Counted from the stretch's first letter, positions 23,571 to 32,901 are shown. The stretch: 64,000 nt of DNA from VAZQ01 sp963835165 (GCA_963835165.1 CAWIGD010000005.1:43400-107399), one strand, 5' to 3'. The notes: generated by a model from the letters alone, not told the origin. A program made the numbers and translations.

Positions 23571-25976
23571 CTAGAGCTGCAACCGCCGCAGGCGCAAGGA
23601 ATTACCGACCACGCTCACCGAGGACAGCGCCATGGCGGCGGCGGCGATGACGGGCGAGAGCAATATGCCGAACAATGGATAGAGCACCCCGGCGGCGATC
23701 GGCACGCCCGCCGCGTTGTAGACAAACGCGAAGAACAGGTTTTGACGGATATTGTGCATGGTCGCCGCCGACAGCCGGCGGGCGCGGACGATGCCGGTGA
23801 GATCGCCTTTGAGCAAGGTGATGCCCGCGCTCTCGATGGCCACGTCGGTCCCCGTGCCCATGGCGATGCCGACGTCGGCAGCCGCAAGCGCCGGAGCGTC
23901 ATTGACCCCGTCGCCCGCCATCGCGACCACGCTGCCCTGCTGACGCAGCCGCTCGACCACTGCGCTCTTTTGCTCGGGCAACACCTCGGCTTCCACATTC
24001 TCGATGCCGAGGCGCCGGGCGACGGCCTGTGCAGTGGTCCGATTGTCGCCGGTCAGCATGACGACGCGCACGCCGTCCTGCGCCAGCAGCTTGAGAGCCT
24101 CGGGCGTGGTGGGCTTGACCGGATCGGCAATCGCAATCACCGCGGCAATCTTGCCGTCGACGGCAAGGAAGATGGCGGTGGCGCCGTCGGCGCGAAGCCG
24201 TTCGGCCTCATCGTCCAGATCGGTAGTAGCGATCCCGATCTCGCGGAGGAATTTCGCGTTGCCGAGGGTGATGTGGCGGCCATCGACCATGCCGACCACG
24301 CCTTTGCCTGTTGGCGAGTCGAACGCCGAGACCTGCGACAGTGCGAGCCGCCGGTCCTTGGCGGAGGCAACAATCGCGGCGGCGAGCGGATGCTCGCTCG
24401 CCTGCTCCACGCTGGCGGCCAGCCTCAGCGCCTCGCTCTCCTCGAAGCCGGTGGCCGGCACCACCGCCACGACCTTGGGCTTGCCTTCCGTCAGCGTGCC
24501 GGTCTTGTCGACCACGAGCGTATCGACCTTCTCCATGCGCTCGAGCGCTTCGGCGTTCTTGATCAGCACGCCGGCCTGGGCGCCACGTCCAACTCCCACC
24601 ATGATCGACATCGGCGTCGCCAGCCCGAGCGCGCAGGGACAGGCAATGATGAGCACCGTAACGGCAGCGACCAGTCCGTAGGCATAACGCGGCTCCGGGC
24701 CGAACATCGCCCAGGCCACAAATGCCGCAATCGCAAACAGGATCACGGTGGGCACGAACCAGCCCGCCACCTGGTCGGCAAGCCGCTGAATCGGCGCGCG
24801 CGAGCGCTGCGCCGCAGCCACCATCTGCACGATCCGCGCGAGCATGGTGTCGCGGCCGACCTTTTCGGCCCGCATGACGAAGCTGCCGGTGGCGTTGAGC
24901 GTGCCGGCGATGACCTTGTCGCCGACCGTCTTGGTCACCGGCATCGATTCCCCCGTGACCAACGACTCGTCCAGGGCCGAGCGACCTTCGATGACCACAC
25001 CGTCGACCGGGACCTTCTCGCCGGGCCGCACCCGCAGCCGATCACCGACCGCGATGACGTCGAGCGCGACCTCCTCTTCTTGACCGTCGGCTCGGATACG
25101 CCGAGCGGTCTTTGGCGCGAGGTCGAGCAGCGCGCGAATGGCGCCCGAGGTCTGATCGCGGGCGCGCAGTTCGAGCACCTGTCCCAGCAGCACGAGCACG
25201 GTGATGACCGCGGCGGCTTCGAAATAGACGGCGACCGTGCCATCAGGTCCGCGGAACGCCGGCGGGAAAATATCCGGCAACAGCACCGCGATGACGCTGT
25301 AAAGCCACGCCACCCCGGTGCCCATGGCAATGAGGGTGAACATGTTGAGATTGCGCGTGAGGAGGGATTGCCAGCCGCGTACGAAGAACGGCCAACCCGC
25401 CCATAGCACCACCGGGGTCGCGAACAGGAACTGAAGCCAGTTCGACCATTGCGGGCCGATAATCATGTGCAGGTTGGCGAAATGGCCGCCCATCTCGAGG
25501 ATCACGACGGGAAGCGCCAGAACGAGCCCCAGCCAGAAGCGCCGGGTCATGTCGGCGAGCTCGGGGTTCGGTCCCGACGTTGCGGTGACGAGATCGGGCT
25601 CCAGCGCCATGCCGCAGATCGGGCAGAACCCCGGCCCCACCTGGCGGATCTGCGGATGCATCGGGCAGGTGTAGATGGTGCCCTCCGGCGCGGCCGGCGG
25701 CGCCGTCAGTTCGGAACGAGCGAGATACTTTGTCGGGTTGTCCGAGAACTTGGATTGGCATCCCGCCGAGCAGAAAAAGTAGGGCCGCCCGGCATGTTGC
25801 TGCCGATAAGGCGCGGTGCGGGGGTCGACCAGCATCCCGCAGACGGGATCGCGCTGGCGCTCGCGCAACTCGCTTGCATCCCCATCAACCCCCTGGGGGT
25901 GATGATCGTGCCCCGCGTGCGATCCATGCGATCCGTCCGCGCAAGCCTGTGACCGGCCCGCTAGCGTCTCTTTCAT
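23571..25976 (-). CDS. copA: Copper-transporting P1B-type ATPase with YHS and heavy-metal-binding N-terminal domains
   Basis: An 801-residue Cu(I)-exporting ATPase of the inner membrane. N-terminus: His-rich HGSHAGHDHH (17-26), YHS domain (PVCGML ... FFCSAGCQSKF, about 42-88), and a short metal-binding domain (YTCPMHPQI ... CPICGMALEP, 102-127); no classical HMA domain. Core: TGES (341-344), CPC (446-448), DKTGTLTEG with Asp490, GDGVNDAPALA. The YN of transmembrane helix 7 and MALSSVSVVGNSLRLRRL at the end fit the P1B-1 copper class. It diverges from csoR across a CsoR-like operator, so copper induction is likely. Confidence 0.93.
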   Translation of the reverse strand: MKETLAGRSQACADGSHGSHAGHDHHPQGVDGDASELRERQRDPVCGMLVDPRTAPYRQQHAGRPYFFCSAGCQSKFSDNPTKYLARSELTAPPAAPEGTIYTCPMHPQIRQVGPGFCPICGMALEPDLVTATSGPNPELADMTRRFWLGLVLALPVVILEMGGHFANLHMIIGPQWSNWLQFLFATPVVLWAGWPFFVRGWQSLLTRNLNMFTLIAMGTGVAWLYSVIAVLLPDIFPPAFRGPDGTVAVYFEAAAVITVLVLLGQVLELRARDQTSGAIRALLDLAPKTARRIRADGQEEEVALDVIAVGDRLRVRPGEKVPVDGVVIEGRSALDESLVTGESMPVTKTVGDKVIAGTLNATGSFVMRAEKVGRDTMLARIVQMVAAAQRSRAPIQRLADQVAGWFVPTVILFAIAAFVAWAMFGPEPRYAYGLVAAVTVLIIACPCALGLATPMSIMVGVGRGAQAGVLIKNAEALERMEKVDTLVVDKTGTLTEGKPKVVAVVPATGFEESEALRLAASVEQASEHPLAAAIVASAKDRRLALSQVSAFDSPTGKGVVGMVDGRHITLGNAKFLREIGIATTDLDDEAERLRADGATAIFLAVDGKIAAVIAIADPVKPTTPEALKLLAQDGVRVVMLTGDNRTTAQAVARRLGIENVEAEVLPEQKSAVVERLRQQGSVVAMAGDGVNDAPALAAADVGIAMGTGTDVAIESAGITLLKGDLTGIVRARRLSAATMHNIRQNLFFAFVYNAAGVPIAAGVLYPLFGILLSPVIAAAAMALSSVSVVGNSLRLRRLQL

Positions 25977-26055
25977 GGCGCACGACCTCCAAGCGAGCCG
26001 CAGGTATGGCGCTGTCGTTGGACGCGGCCTCGGACTACAAAACGCACTTGCGGCT

Positions 26056-26074
26056 TATACCACAGGGGGGTATA
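26056..26074. promoter_or_regulatory. Probable CsoR operator between copA and csoR
   Basis: TATACCACAGGGGGGTATA: TATACC and GGGTATA arms around a G-rich centre, the layout of known CsoR boxes. It lies 80 bases upstream of copA's ATG and just before the csoR ATG at 26083, placed to control both genes. Confidence 0.75.
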
Positions 26075-26082
26075 TATCGAAC

Positions 26083-26358
26083 ATGCGAAAGGACATCAAG
26101 GCATCCTGCGCGAAGCGGCTCAACCGGATCGAAGGCCAGGTCCGCGGTGTCGCGCGCATGGTCGCCGAAGACCGCTATTGCATCGACATTGTGACGCAGA
26201 TCTCCGCGGTGCGCGCGGCTTTGCGGCGGCTGGAAGAGGAAATCCTGCGTGATCACGTAGGCCACTGCGTCGAACACGCGATCGCGTCCGGCAACAAGGC
26301 CGACCAGCGCCGGAAGATCGAAGAACTGATGAACGTGGTCGGGCGGGCGGAACGCTGA
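26083..26358 (+). CDS. csoR: CsoR-family copper-sensing repressor
   Basis: A 91-residue DUF156/CsoR-type all-helical repressor. KRLNRIEGQVRGVARMV is the family's DNA-binding helix. The Cu(I) ligands have the CsoR spacing: Cys33 (RYCIDI), His58 and Cys62 (DHVGHC). Divergent copA and the operator in between support copper sensing. The frame is open from 25975, but that start would put coding over the operator and the copA start, so the ATG at 26083 is preferred. In the apo form it should repress copA and itself. Confidence 0.88.
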   Translation: MRKDIKASCAKRLNRIEGQVRGVARMVAEDRYCIDIVTQISAVRAALRRLEEEILRDHVGHCVEHAIASGNKADQRRKIEELMNVVGRAER

Positions 26359-26452
26359 TCGGACAGTTTGCGCCAGGATCGAAGCTCGGTTGTTGATCTT
26401 TCCAACCGGAAGGCTCAATCTTCGGCCATAGTTGAAAGGTTCAATCGACGGC

Positions 26453-26974
26453 ATGATCTCGCGGCGGGCGTTGGCAGCGCTGATCTGGGGAGCGGTCGCG
26501 GTGATCGCTGTCCAGCTTGCGCCGACGACTGTTTTCGCCCATGGCGGCCACGCGCATGCATCGGACTCACATGTATCGGACTCACAGGTATCGGGGTCAC
26601 AGGTATCGGGGTCACATGTGTCAGGCGCGCATATCTCAGGCGCGCCTGTATCAGGCGCGCCTGGAGCAGGCTCGACCTCGACCCTGAGGCACCAGCGCGC
26701 GACCGATCATACAAGCCAGCTGACGACCGCGGAGGCCCGCGCGACGGCGGAGGTCGCTTCGGCGGATCGGGATGACAAACGCGGCACGGCGCCCGCCTGC
26801 AATGGCGGGTGCTGCACCTCCGGCTGCTCGTGCTGCGTTCCGATGACGTTGGCTGAACCCGAGGCGGGCTGGCCTTTGCTTGCAAACGCGCTCGACATCA
26901 TCGCTCCAGCTCCATCGACCCACGCCGGCATCGAGCCGGAAGCTCCGGCCAAGCCTCCCAAATCCATCACGTAG
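26453..26974 (+). CDS. Exported His/Cys-rich protein with pentapeptide repeats
   Basis: A 173-residue protein I cannot place in a named family. It has a signal peptide (RRALAALIWGAVAVIAVQLA, cleavage near VFA), then HGGHAHA and seven pentapeptide units SDSHV, SDSQV, SGSQV, SGSHV, SGAHI, SGAPV, SGAPG from a 15-bp tandem repeat. A cluster NGGCCTSGCSCC follows (six Cys in 15 residues with the flanking PACN). His and Cys richness plus position between csoR and an RND efflux system suggest periplasmic copper binding. An in-frame TTG at 26432 is an alternative start; neither has a strong ribosome site. Confidence 0.65.
   Translation: MISRRALAALIWGAVAVIAVQLAPTTVFAHGGHAHASDSHVSDSQVSGSQVSGSHVSGAHISGAPVSGAPGAGSTSTLRHQRATDHTSQLTTAEARATAEVASADRDDKRGTAPACNGGCCTSGCSCCVPMTLAEPEAGWPLLANALDIIAPAPSTHAGIEPEAPAKPPKSIT
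26561..26665 (+). repeat. Seven tandem 15-bp repeats coding for pentapeptides
   Basis: Units of 15 bp beginning TCGG or TCAGG, such as TCGGACTCACATGTA and TCAGGCGCGCCTGTA. The first four units and the last three form two subtypes, suggesting two rounds of expansion. They encode the Ser/Gly/His repeats of the exported protein at 26453. Confidence 0.85.
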
Positions 26975-27053
26975 TCCATGCGCGCCGCGCGGCGCGCGAC
27001 AGGCGACCGGTCGCACGACCAGGTCGTCCATCCGGACCGTGAAGGATTCTTTC

Positions 27054-28745
27054 ATGCGCGTTGCCATCGTTCTCCCCGCCTACGCCCTCCTTGCGCTCTT
27101 GTTGGCTGTTGCTTGGACGAGTGCACACGCTCACGAGGGCGAGGACCATACGTCGTCGCAAGCCGGGGTCGAAGCGACCGGCATTTCGCCTCGCTCCGAG
27201 GCGGCGTCGGAGAATTTCGAACTGGTCGCGGTCGCCCGACGCGAGCGGCTGACGATCTATCTCGATCGCCTGCGCAGCAATGATCCCGTCACCGGCGCGA
27301 CGGTTACCGTCGAGACTCCGATCGGCAGCGTGGACGCCGTCGCAGAGCATGACGGCACATACACGCTCGCCGCGCCCTGGTCGGCGCAGCCGGGCCGTCA
27401 TGACCTCATCTTCACGGTTGCGAGCGACGGCTCAACCGAGGTGCTGACCGCCGCGCTCCACATGCCTCCCACGGTCGGCACCGACGCGGAAGGTTCAACG
27501 CCCACCTCAACGGGCGGCAGATTCTTCAGCGGTTGGAAGGACAGGATTGGGCGCACCGATCCAGCCCTCATCGGCGCGGCCGCCGGCGGCTTCGTTCTGG
27601 GCGTGCTGGTGACGGGATTGTTCGCGCTTCGCAGGCGAGTTCCTGGCGCGGCGCTGCTTGCAATCCTCGTCGCTCTCGTCGGCACTGCCGCAGGTGCGCA
27701 TGAGGGGGACAATCATGCAGCTCCGGCGCCATCGCGATCGTCCGAGCGTGATCTCGCCAAACGCTTGCCGGACGGGTCTTTATTCGTGCCCAAGCCGACG
27801 CAGCGCCTGCTTGCCGTTCGGACCGACATCACGGCGAGCATCATTCACCACCGCACGATCGAACTGCCGGGGCGGATCATCCCCGATCCGAATGCCAGCG
27901 CCTATGTCCAGGCTTCGGTGGGAGGACGGCTTTCCGCGCCCGATGCCGGGTTTCCGAGACTCGGCACGCGCGTCAGCAAGGGCGACATCCTCGCTTATGT
28001 GACTCCACCCGTACAGACGGTCGACGTATCGGACATGCGCCAGCGCCAAGGCGAGCTCGACCAGCAGATCAGTCTCGTCGAACGCCGTATCGCTCGATTC
28101 GAGCCGCTTGCGCAAAAAGGCGTGGTCACGCAGGTCCAGCTCGATGAAGCCCGCATCGAATTGCAGGGACTCAAAGATCGCCGCAGCGCACTCGATCGGG
28201 TGAGGGCCGACCCCGAAGCACTGGCTGCTCCTGTGTCCGGCGTGATCGCGGAAATCAATGCCGTTGCCGGACAGATGGCGCAGCCGAGCGCCATTCTGTT
28301 TCAGATCATGGAGCCGACGCGACTGTGGGTCGAAGCCCTGAGCTTCGATACCTTGACCGGCGACCAGAGCGCGATCGCCAAGACCAGCGCGGGGCGTACT
28401 CTACCACTGGGCTATCAGGGCGCCGGCTTGGCCGATCGCAACCAGGCGGTGCCGGTGCATTTCAGGATCGAGGGCGATACCAACGGTCTGCGTGCCGGCC
28501 AGTTCGTCACCGTGCTATCCGCGACCTCCGAGCAGAAGCAAGGCATTGCAGTTCCACGCGCGAGCGTCGTGCGCAGCCAGAGCGGTCAGGATGTGGTGTT
28601 CGAGCACAGCTCGGCCGAGCGGTTCGAGCCGCGTTCGGTGCGCGTGGAGCCGCTTGACGGCGAACGGGTGCTGGTCGTCTCCGGTCTGAAGGCTGGCGTG
28701 CGCGTCGTGACGCAGGGCGCCGAGCTGCTCGATCAGGTGCGTTAG
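27054..28745 (+). CDS. RND efflux periplasmic adaptor fused to an N-terminal membrane-anchored domain
   Basis: A 563-residue protein. Part 1: signal peptide (MRVAIVLPAYALLALLLAVA), AHAHEGEDH, an Ig/CNA-like beta domain (about 55-138, LDRLRSNDPVTGATVTVETP), and a transmembrane segment (about 172-192). Part 2: RRRVPGAALLAILVALVGTA (about 194-212), which itself looks like a second signal peptide, AHEGDNHA, then a CusB/CzcB-type adaptor: barrel-sandwich halves near 285-320 and 390-420, a coiled coil about 325-385, and beta-barrel/membrane-proximal domains to the end. AAGGA lies 7 bases before the ATG. It is 12 bases from the RND pump gene, so they form one operon. Confidence 0.85.
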   Translation: MRVAIVLPAYALLALLLAVAWTSAHAHEGEDHTSSQAGVEATGISPRSEAASENFELVAVARRERLTIYLDRLRSNDPVTGATVTVETPIGSVDAVAEHDGTYTLAAPWSAQPGRHDLIFTVASDGSTEVLTAALHMPPTVGTDAEGSTPTSTGGRFFSGWKDRIGRTDPALIGAAAGGFVLGVLVTGLFALRRRVPGAALLAILVALVGTAAGAHEGDNHAAPAPSRSSERDLAKRLPDGSLFVPKPTQRLLAVRTDITASIIHHRTIELPGRIIPDPNASAYVQASVGGRLSAPDAGFPRLGTRVSKGDILAYVTPPVQTVDVSDMRQRQGELDQQISLVERRIARFEPLAQKGVVTQVQLDEARIELQGLKDRRSALDRVRADPEALAAPVSGVIAEINAVAGQMAQPSAILFQIMEPTRLWVEALSFDTLTGDQSAIAKTSAGRTLPLGYQGAGLADRNQAVPVHFRIEGDTNGLRAGQFVTVLSATSEQKQGIAVPRASVVRSQSGQDVVFEHSSAERFEPRSVRVEPLDGERVLVVSGLKAGVRVVTQGAELLDQVR

Positions 28746-28757
28746 CGAGGCCCAGCC

Positions 28758-31700
28758 ATGTTTAACATCCTGGTCACTCAATCGCTGCGCAACCGGCTGA
28801 TCGTGCTGGCGCTGGCGACCGTGCTTGTGGTCTACGGCGCGTTCGCGGTGACGCGGCTGCCGGTCGACGTCTTTCCCGACCTCAACCGCCCGACCGTCAC
28901 CATCATGACCGAGGCGGAGGGCCTGGCCCCGCCGGAGGTCGAGCAGCTCGTGAGCTTTCCGATCGAGACTCAGATGAACGGCGTGCCGGGCGTCATCCGG
29001 GTTCGCTCGGTATCGGGGGTCGGCCTGTCGATCGTCTATGTCGAGTTCAACTGGGGCACTGACGTCTACCGCAATCGTCAGCTGATCGCAGAACGCCTGG
29101 CAGTGATCCGCGACCAGCTTCCCGCCAACAGCAGCCCCGTCATGGGCCCGATCAGCTCCATCATGGGACAAATATTGCTGATCGCGGTGACCAGCGACCG
29201 CGCCAGTCCGATGGAGCTGCGGGAAACCGCGGACTTCGTCCTGCGGCCACGCCTGCTCGCCATTCCCGGAGTCGCGCAGGTAATCCCGATTGGAGGCGAA
29301 GTCCGGCAATACCGCGTGTCGCCCAATCCGGCGGCGCTACGGGCGCTCAGCGTCGGCTACGACCAACTCGAGCGCGCGCTGATGCAGTTCGGCGTCAATA
29401 CCGGGGGAGGCTATACGGACCAATATGCGCGCGAATATCTGATCCGCAACATCGGCCGCACTACCAGCCTGGACGACCTGCGCAATCTGGTGGTGGCGAC
29501 AACCGGCACCACGGCGATCTACCTGCGTCAGGTCGCCGAGATCGAGTTTGCGCCCAAGTTCAGACGCGGAGACGCAGGCTACATGGGAAAACCCGCCGTC
29601 GTCGTCTCGGTGGAGAAGCAGCCGGGGATCGACACGGTCGTGCTGACGCGCGAGATCGAGCAGAGCTTGAAGGAGATAGCGGGGAGCCTCCCAACCGGAA
29701 TGAAAGCCGACCAGATCCTGTTCCGGCAGGCCAACTTCATCGAGACGTCCGTTCACAATCTCCAGATGGTGCTGCTCGAGGCGGTGATCGTGGTTGCCGC
29801 CGTGCTCTTCGCCTTCCTCCTGAACTGGCGAACGACGGCGATCTCGCTCACCGCCATACCGGTTTCCATTCTGGCGACGGCGGCGATCTTTCATCTCGCC
29901 GGACTGTCGATCAACACGATGACGCTGGGAGGATTGGCGATCGCCATCGGCGAACTGGTCGACGATGCGGTCGTGGACGTCGAGAACATCTTCCGCCGTC
30001 TGCGCGAAAACCGAGCAGCCGAAAGCCCCAGGCCGATTTTCGACGTGGTGGTGTCCGCATCGCAGGAGGTGCGCTCCGGCATCGTCTACGCGACGATGGT
30101 CATCGTGCTGGTCTTTGTCCCGTTGTTCGCGCTGTCGGGCATCGAAGGCCGGTTGTTCACGCCGCTCGGAGAGGCCTACATCATTTCCATTCTCGCGAGC
30201 CTCGTCGTCTCGATCACACTCACGCCGGTCATGGCGTATTACATGCTGCCGGGCTCGAGGGCGCTCGGCGCCCGGGACAGCATGTTGGTCCGGGTGCTTA
30301 AGCGCTGCAATCGCGTCCTTCTGGACTTATCCTTCCGGTTCCCGCGCATCGTCATTTCGACGACCGCGGTTGCGGTGCTGGCTGCGGCAGTGGCCGCATC
30401 AGCGCTTCCGCGCGCGTTCCTGCCTCCCTTCAACGAAGGCACCTTCACCATCAACCTCGTCTTCAATCCCGGGATCTCGCTCGCCGAATCCACCCGCGTG
30501 GGCCTCATCGCCGAGCAGTTGATCATGGAAGTGCCAGAGGTCAGGACCGTGGGCCGGCGCACCGGCCGTGCCGAGCTCGACGAGCACGCCGAGGGCGTCC
30601 ATTCATCCGACATCGAAGTCGATCTCGTACCGTCCTCGCGCGCGAAGGCGCAGATCGTCGCCGACATTCGCTCGCGGCTCGCGGTCCTGCCCGTGTCCGT
30701 CAATGTCGGACAGCCGATCTCCCATCGGCTCGATCACATGCTCTCGGGCGTCCGCGCCGAGATCGCACTCAAGATCTTCGGCGACGATCTCGATACGCTG
30801 CGCGCAACCGGGGAGAAGCTGCGGGACATGCTCGCCGCCATTCCCGGCATCGTCGATCTGCAGGTGGAGAAGCAGGTCCGAATTCCCCAGTTGGAAATCC
30901 GGGTGGATTACACGCGAGCCGCGCTCTACGGCGTACAGCCTGCGGCAGTGGTCGATCAATTGAGCCGCCTCTCCAATGGTCGCGTCCTCTCACGCATCGT
31001 GGACGGCTATCGACGGTTCGATGTCACGATGCGGTTGCCCAATCACTTGCGCACGACCGAACGGCTGGGCGATCTGCTGATCGAGACTCCGGTGGGTTGG
31101 ATCCCGGCACGACAGGTCGCCGACATACGCGAAACCGACGGTCCCAATCAGATCCTGCGCGAGAACGCTCGCCGCCGGATTGTCGTTCTCGCCAACAGCG
31201 ACGGCAAAACCGATATGGCGCAGATCGTTGCAGACATCCGTCAACAGCTCGCCGCCGCACATCTGCCGGAGGGATACTTCACCCGGCTGGAAGGCACATT
31301 TCAATCGCAAGAAGAGGCGAGTCGCACCATCGCGGCGCTGTCGGTGCTGTCGCTCGCGTTGATCTTCGCCATCCTGTTCAGCCGATACCGGTCCGTCGTG
31401 CTCACCCTCATCATAATGGGCAGCGTGCCGCTCGCGCTCATCGGCAGCGTCGCGGCGTTGTGGCTTGCCGGGCAACCGCTCTCGGTCGCGAGCATGATCG
31501 GCTTCATCACGTTGACCGGCATCGCCACCCGCAACGGTATCCTCAAGATCAGCCATTACATCAATTTGGCGCGCGACGAAGACATGCCATTCGGCCGTGA
31601 CTTGATCGTTCGAGGAAGCCTCGAGCGCCTGACCCCCGTATTGATGACAGCGCTGGCCGCCGGCGTCGCATTGCTGCCGCTGCTCATCGATGCAGCCACA

Positions 31701-31895
31701 CCCGGCAAGGAAATCTTGCATCCCGTGGCAGTGACGATCTTCGGCGGGCTGATCAGCGCAACGCTGCTGGACGCGCTTCTTACGCCGGTGCTGTTTCTGC
31801 GCTTTGGACAGAAGTCGCTGCAGCGTCTTGTCGCCGGCTCGGGACCCGGCCGGGCAAGAATGGCGACCCCATCCACGGTCCCCGAAACGTTCTGA
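28758..31895 (+). CDS. Heavy-metal efflux RND transporter (CusA/CzcA family)
   Basis: A 1045-residue inner-membrane proton/metal antiporter of the HME-RND family. MFNILVTQSLRNRLIVLALA is TM1, FPDLNRPTVTIMTEAEGLAP starts the porter domain, and the TM4 proton-relay stretch reads AIAIGELVDDAVVDVENIF, which matches neither the CusA (GAMVDAAI) nor the CzcA (DFGxIVDGAV) pattern exactly. The metal specificity is therefore not readable with certainty, though the copper context favours Cu. It should form a tripartite system with the upstream adaptor; no outer-membrane factor gene is present. Confidence 0.92.
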   Translation: MFNILVTQSLRNRLIVLALATVLVVYGAFAVTRLPVDVFPDLNRPTVTIMTEAEGLAPPEVEQLVSFPIETQMNGVPGVIRVRSVSGVGLSIVYVEFNWGTDVYRNRQLIAERLAVIRDQLPANSSPVMGPISSIMGQILLIAVTSDRASPMELRETADFVLRPRLLAIPGVAQVIPIGGEVRQYRVSPNPAALRALSVGYDQLERALMQFGVNTGGGYTDQYAREYLIRNIGRTTSLDDLRNLVVATTGTTAIYLRQVAEIEFAPKFRRGDAGYMGKPAVVVSVEKQPGIDTVVLTREIEQSLKEIAGSLPTGMKADQILFRQANFIETSVHNLQMVLLEAVIVVAAVLFAFLLNWRTTAISLTAIPVSILATAAIFHLAGLSINTMTLGGLAIAIGELVDDAVVDVENIFRRLRENRAAESPRPIFDVVVSASQEVRSGIVYATMVIVLVFVPLFALSGIEGRLFTPLGEAYIISILASLVVSITLTPVMAYYMLPGSRALGARDSMLVRVLKRCNRVLLDLSFRFPRIVISTTAVAVLAAAVAASALPRAFLPPFNEGTFTINLVFNPGISLAESTRVGLIAEQLIMEVPEVRTVGRRTGRAELDEHAEGVHSSDIEVDLVPSSRAKAQIVADIRSRLAVLPVSVNVGQPISHRLDHMLSGVRAEIALKIFGDDLDTLRATGEKLRDMLAAIPGIVDLQVEKQVRIPQLEIRVDYTRAALYGVQPAAVVDQLSRLSNGRVLSRIVDGYRRFDVTMRLPNHLRTTERLGDLLIETPVGWIPARQVADIRETDGPNQILRENARRRIVVLANSDGKTDMAQIVADIRQQLAAAHLPEGYFTRLEGTFQSQEEASRTIAALSVLSLALIFAILFSRYRSVVLTLIIMGSVPLALIGSVAALWLAGQPLSVASMIGFITLTGIATRNGILKISHYINLARDEDMPFGRDLIVRGSLERLTPVLMTALAAGVALLPLLIDAATPGKEILHPVAVTIFGGLISATLLDALLTPVLFLRFGQKSLQRLVAGSGPGRARMATPSTVPETF

Positions 31896-31927
31896 CGACA
31901 ACCAAGAACATTGTAAGGAGAGTTGCG

Positions 31928-32299
31928 ATGAAATTGACAGTTCTCGCCGTGGCGGCTGCACTGACGACGGTCACTTTCGCGGCGCTCGCGCATGCGCCTA
32001 AGATCGGGGTCCATGGCGGGCCGCAGGTCGACGCCGGAAGCTTCCATGTCGAGCTCGTGCCGCGGGGGACCCTGTTGCAGGTTTATCTGCGCGATCACTC
32101 GGATAAGGCGGTGAGCACCCAAGGCTGGAAGGGGATCGCGATCCTCACCATCGGCGGGACAGCACACCGCATCACGCTCACACCGGCCGGCGACAACCAG
32201 CTCAATGGGACCGCGTCCGTCGACCTCCCAGAGGATCCCAAGGGGGCGGTCCGCATCACCACGCCGAGCGGCAGCACCGTACAAGCCAAGTTCGACTGA
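31928..32299 (+). CDS. Small exported protein of the metal-efflux operon
   Basis: A 123-residue protein with signal peptide MKLTVLAVAAALTTVTFAAL and a mature beta-rich domain (HGGPQVDAGSFHVELV, GTLLQVYLRDHSDKAV, WKGIAILTIGGTAHRITLTP). AAGGAG sits 7 bases before the ATG. It follows the RND pump by 32 bases and is probably co-transcribed. The fold could be a small Ig-like periplasmic metal- or adaptor-binding domain; I know no characterised homologue. It lacks CusF-type Met/Trp motifs. Confidence 0.65.
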   Translation: MKLTVLAVAAALTTVTFAALAHAPKIGVHGGPQVDAGSFHVELVPRGTLLQVYLRDHSDKAVSTQGWKGIAILTIGGTAHRITLTPAGDNQLNGTASVDLPEDPKGAVRITTPSGSTVQAKFD

Positions 32300-32443
32300 A
32301 ACGCTGCCAGGACGATCCAGATCAGGACTGGCGCCCCGACGTGATCATGCGCCTTGCGCTCTCCGTTGCGCTGACATAGCGAATGAAGCCGAGCGTTGGC
32401 CGCGGTGACCGGCGTGCCGGCCTCATTCCACAGGGAGGACGAT

Positions 32444-32839
32444 GTGAACGAAGAGCGCTACCAGCGCGGCAAGCAAGTCCGCGAATCCGTTCTCGGCCAA
32501 GCTCACGCCGCGCGCACCGCCAAGAACCGGACCGCGTTCAATGCCGAGTTTCAGGACTTCTTGATGGAATATGCCTGGGGCAGCATCTGGGCGCGCCCCG
32601 GCCTCGACCACAGGACCCGCAGCATGATCACCATCGCGATGCTGGTGGGGATGGGAAAGCTCGATGAGTTGAAGCTCCACATACGCGCAACTCGCAATAC
32701 CGGTGTGAGCCGCGACGAGGTCAAAGAGCTGTTGATGCATGCCGCGATCTATTGCGGCGTTCCCGCCGCTTTCGGCGCCTTCCAGCTGGCGGCGCAGATT
32801 TTCGACGAGATGGACAAGGAAGCCACCGCGAAAGCCTGA
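32444..32839 (+). CDS. Carboxymuconolactone decarboxylase-like protein (PcaC family)
   Basis: A 131-residue all-helical CMD-family protein. RYQRGKQVRESVLG, PGLDHRTRSMITIAML, LKLHIRATRNTGVSRDEVKE and LLMHAAIYCGVPAAFGAF follow the PcaC pattern closely. PcaC decarboxylates 4-carboxymuconolactone in the protocatechuate branch of the beta-ketoadipate pathway. No other pca gene is nearby, so it may act on a related substrate. Start GTG at 32444 is chosen because GGGAGG lies 5 bases upstream; the in-frame TTG at 32396 lacks a ribosome site. Confidence 0.82.
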   Translation: MNEERYQRGKQVRESVLGQAHAARTAKNRTAFNAEFQDFLMEYAWGSIWARPGLDHRTRSMITIAMLVGMGKLDELKLHIRATRNTGVSRDEVKELLMHAAIYCGVPAAFGAFQLAAQIFDEMDKEATAKA

Positions 32840-32869
32840 AGCGCATGGCAGCATCGCGAAATCCCGTCT

Positions 32870-32901
32870 CGTCATCCCCAGCGAAACCGGGGCATCCAGT
32901 A
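32870..32901. repeat. REP-like palindrome fragment
   Basis: CGTCATCCCC and CCGGGGCATCCAGTA form a short palindrome (CCCC...GGGG) of the type found scattered between genes in Bradyrhizobium relatives. It separates the CMD gene from the LLM oxidoreductase. Confidence 0.5.

Noticed and set aside
23568..25406. 612-codon plus-strand ORF opposite copA
   Set aside because: Antisense to a complete P-type ATPase with intact motifs; Arg/His/Asp-rich composition typical of a high-GC shadow frame.
26561..26665. CRISPR-like array
   Set aside because: Units are contiguous 15-bp coding repeats without spacers.
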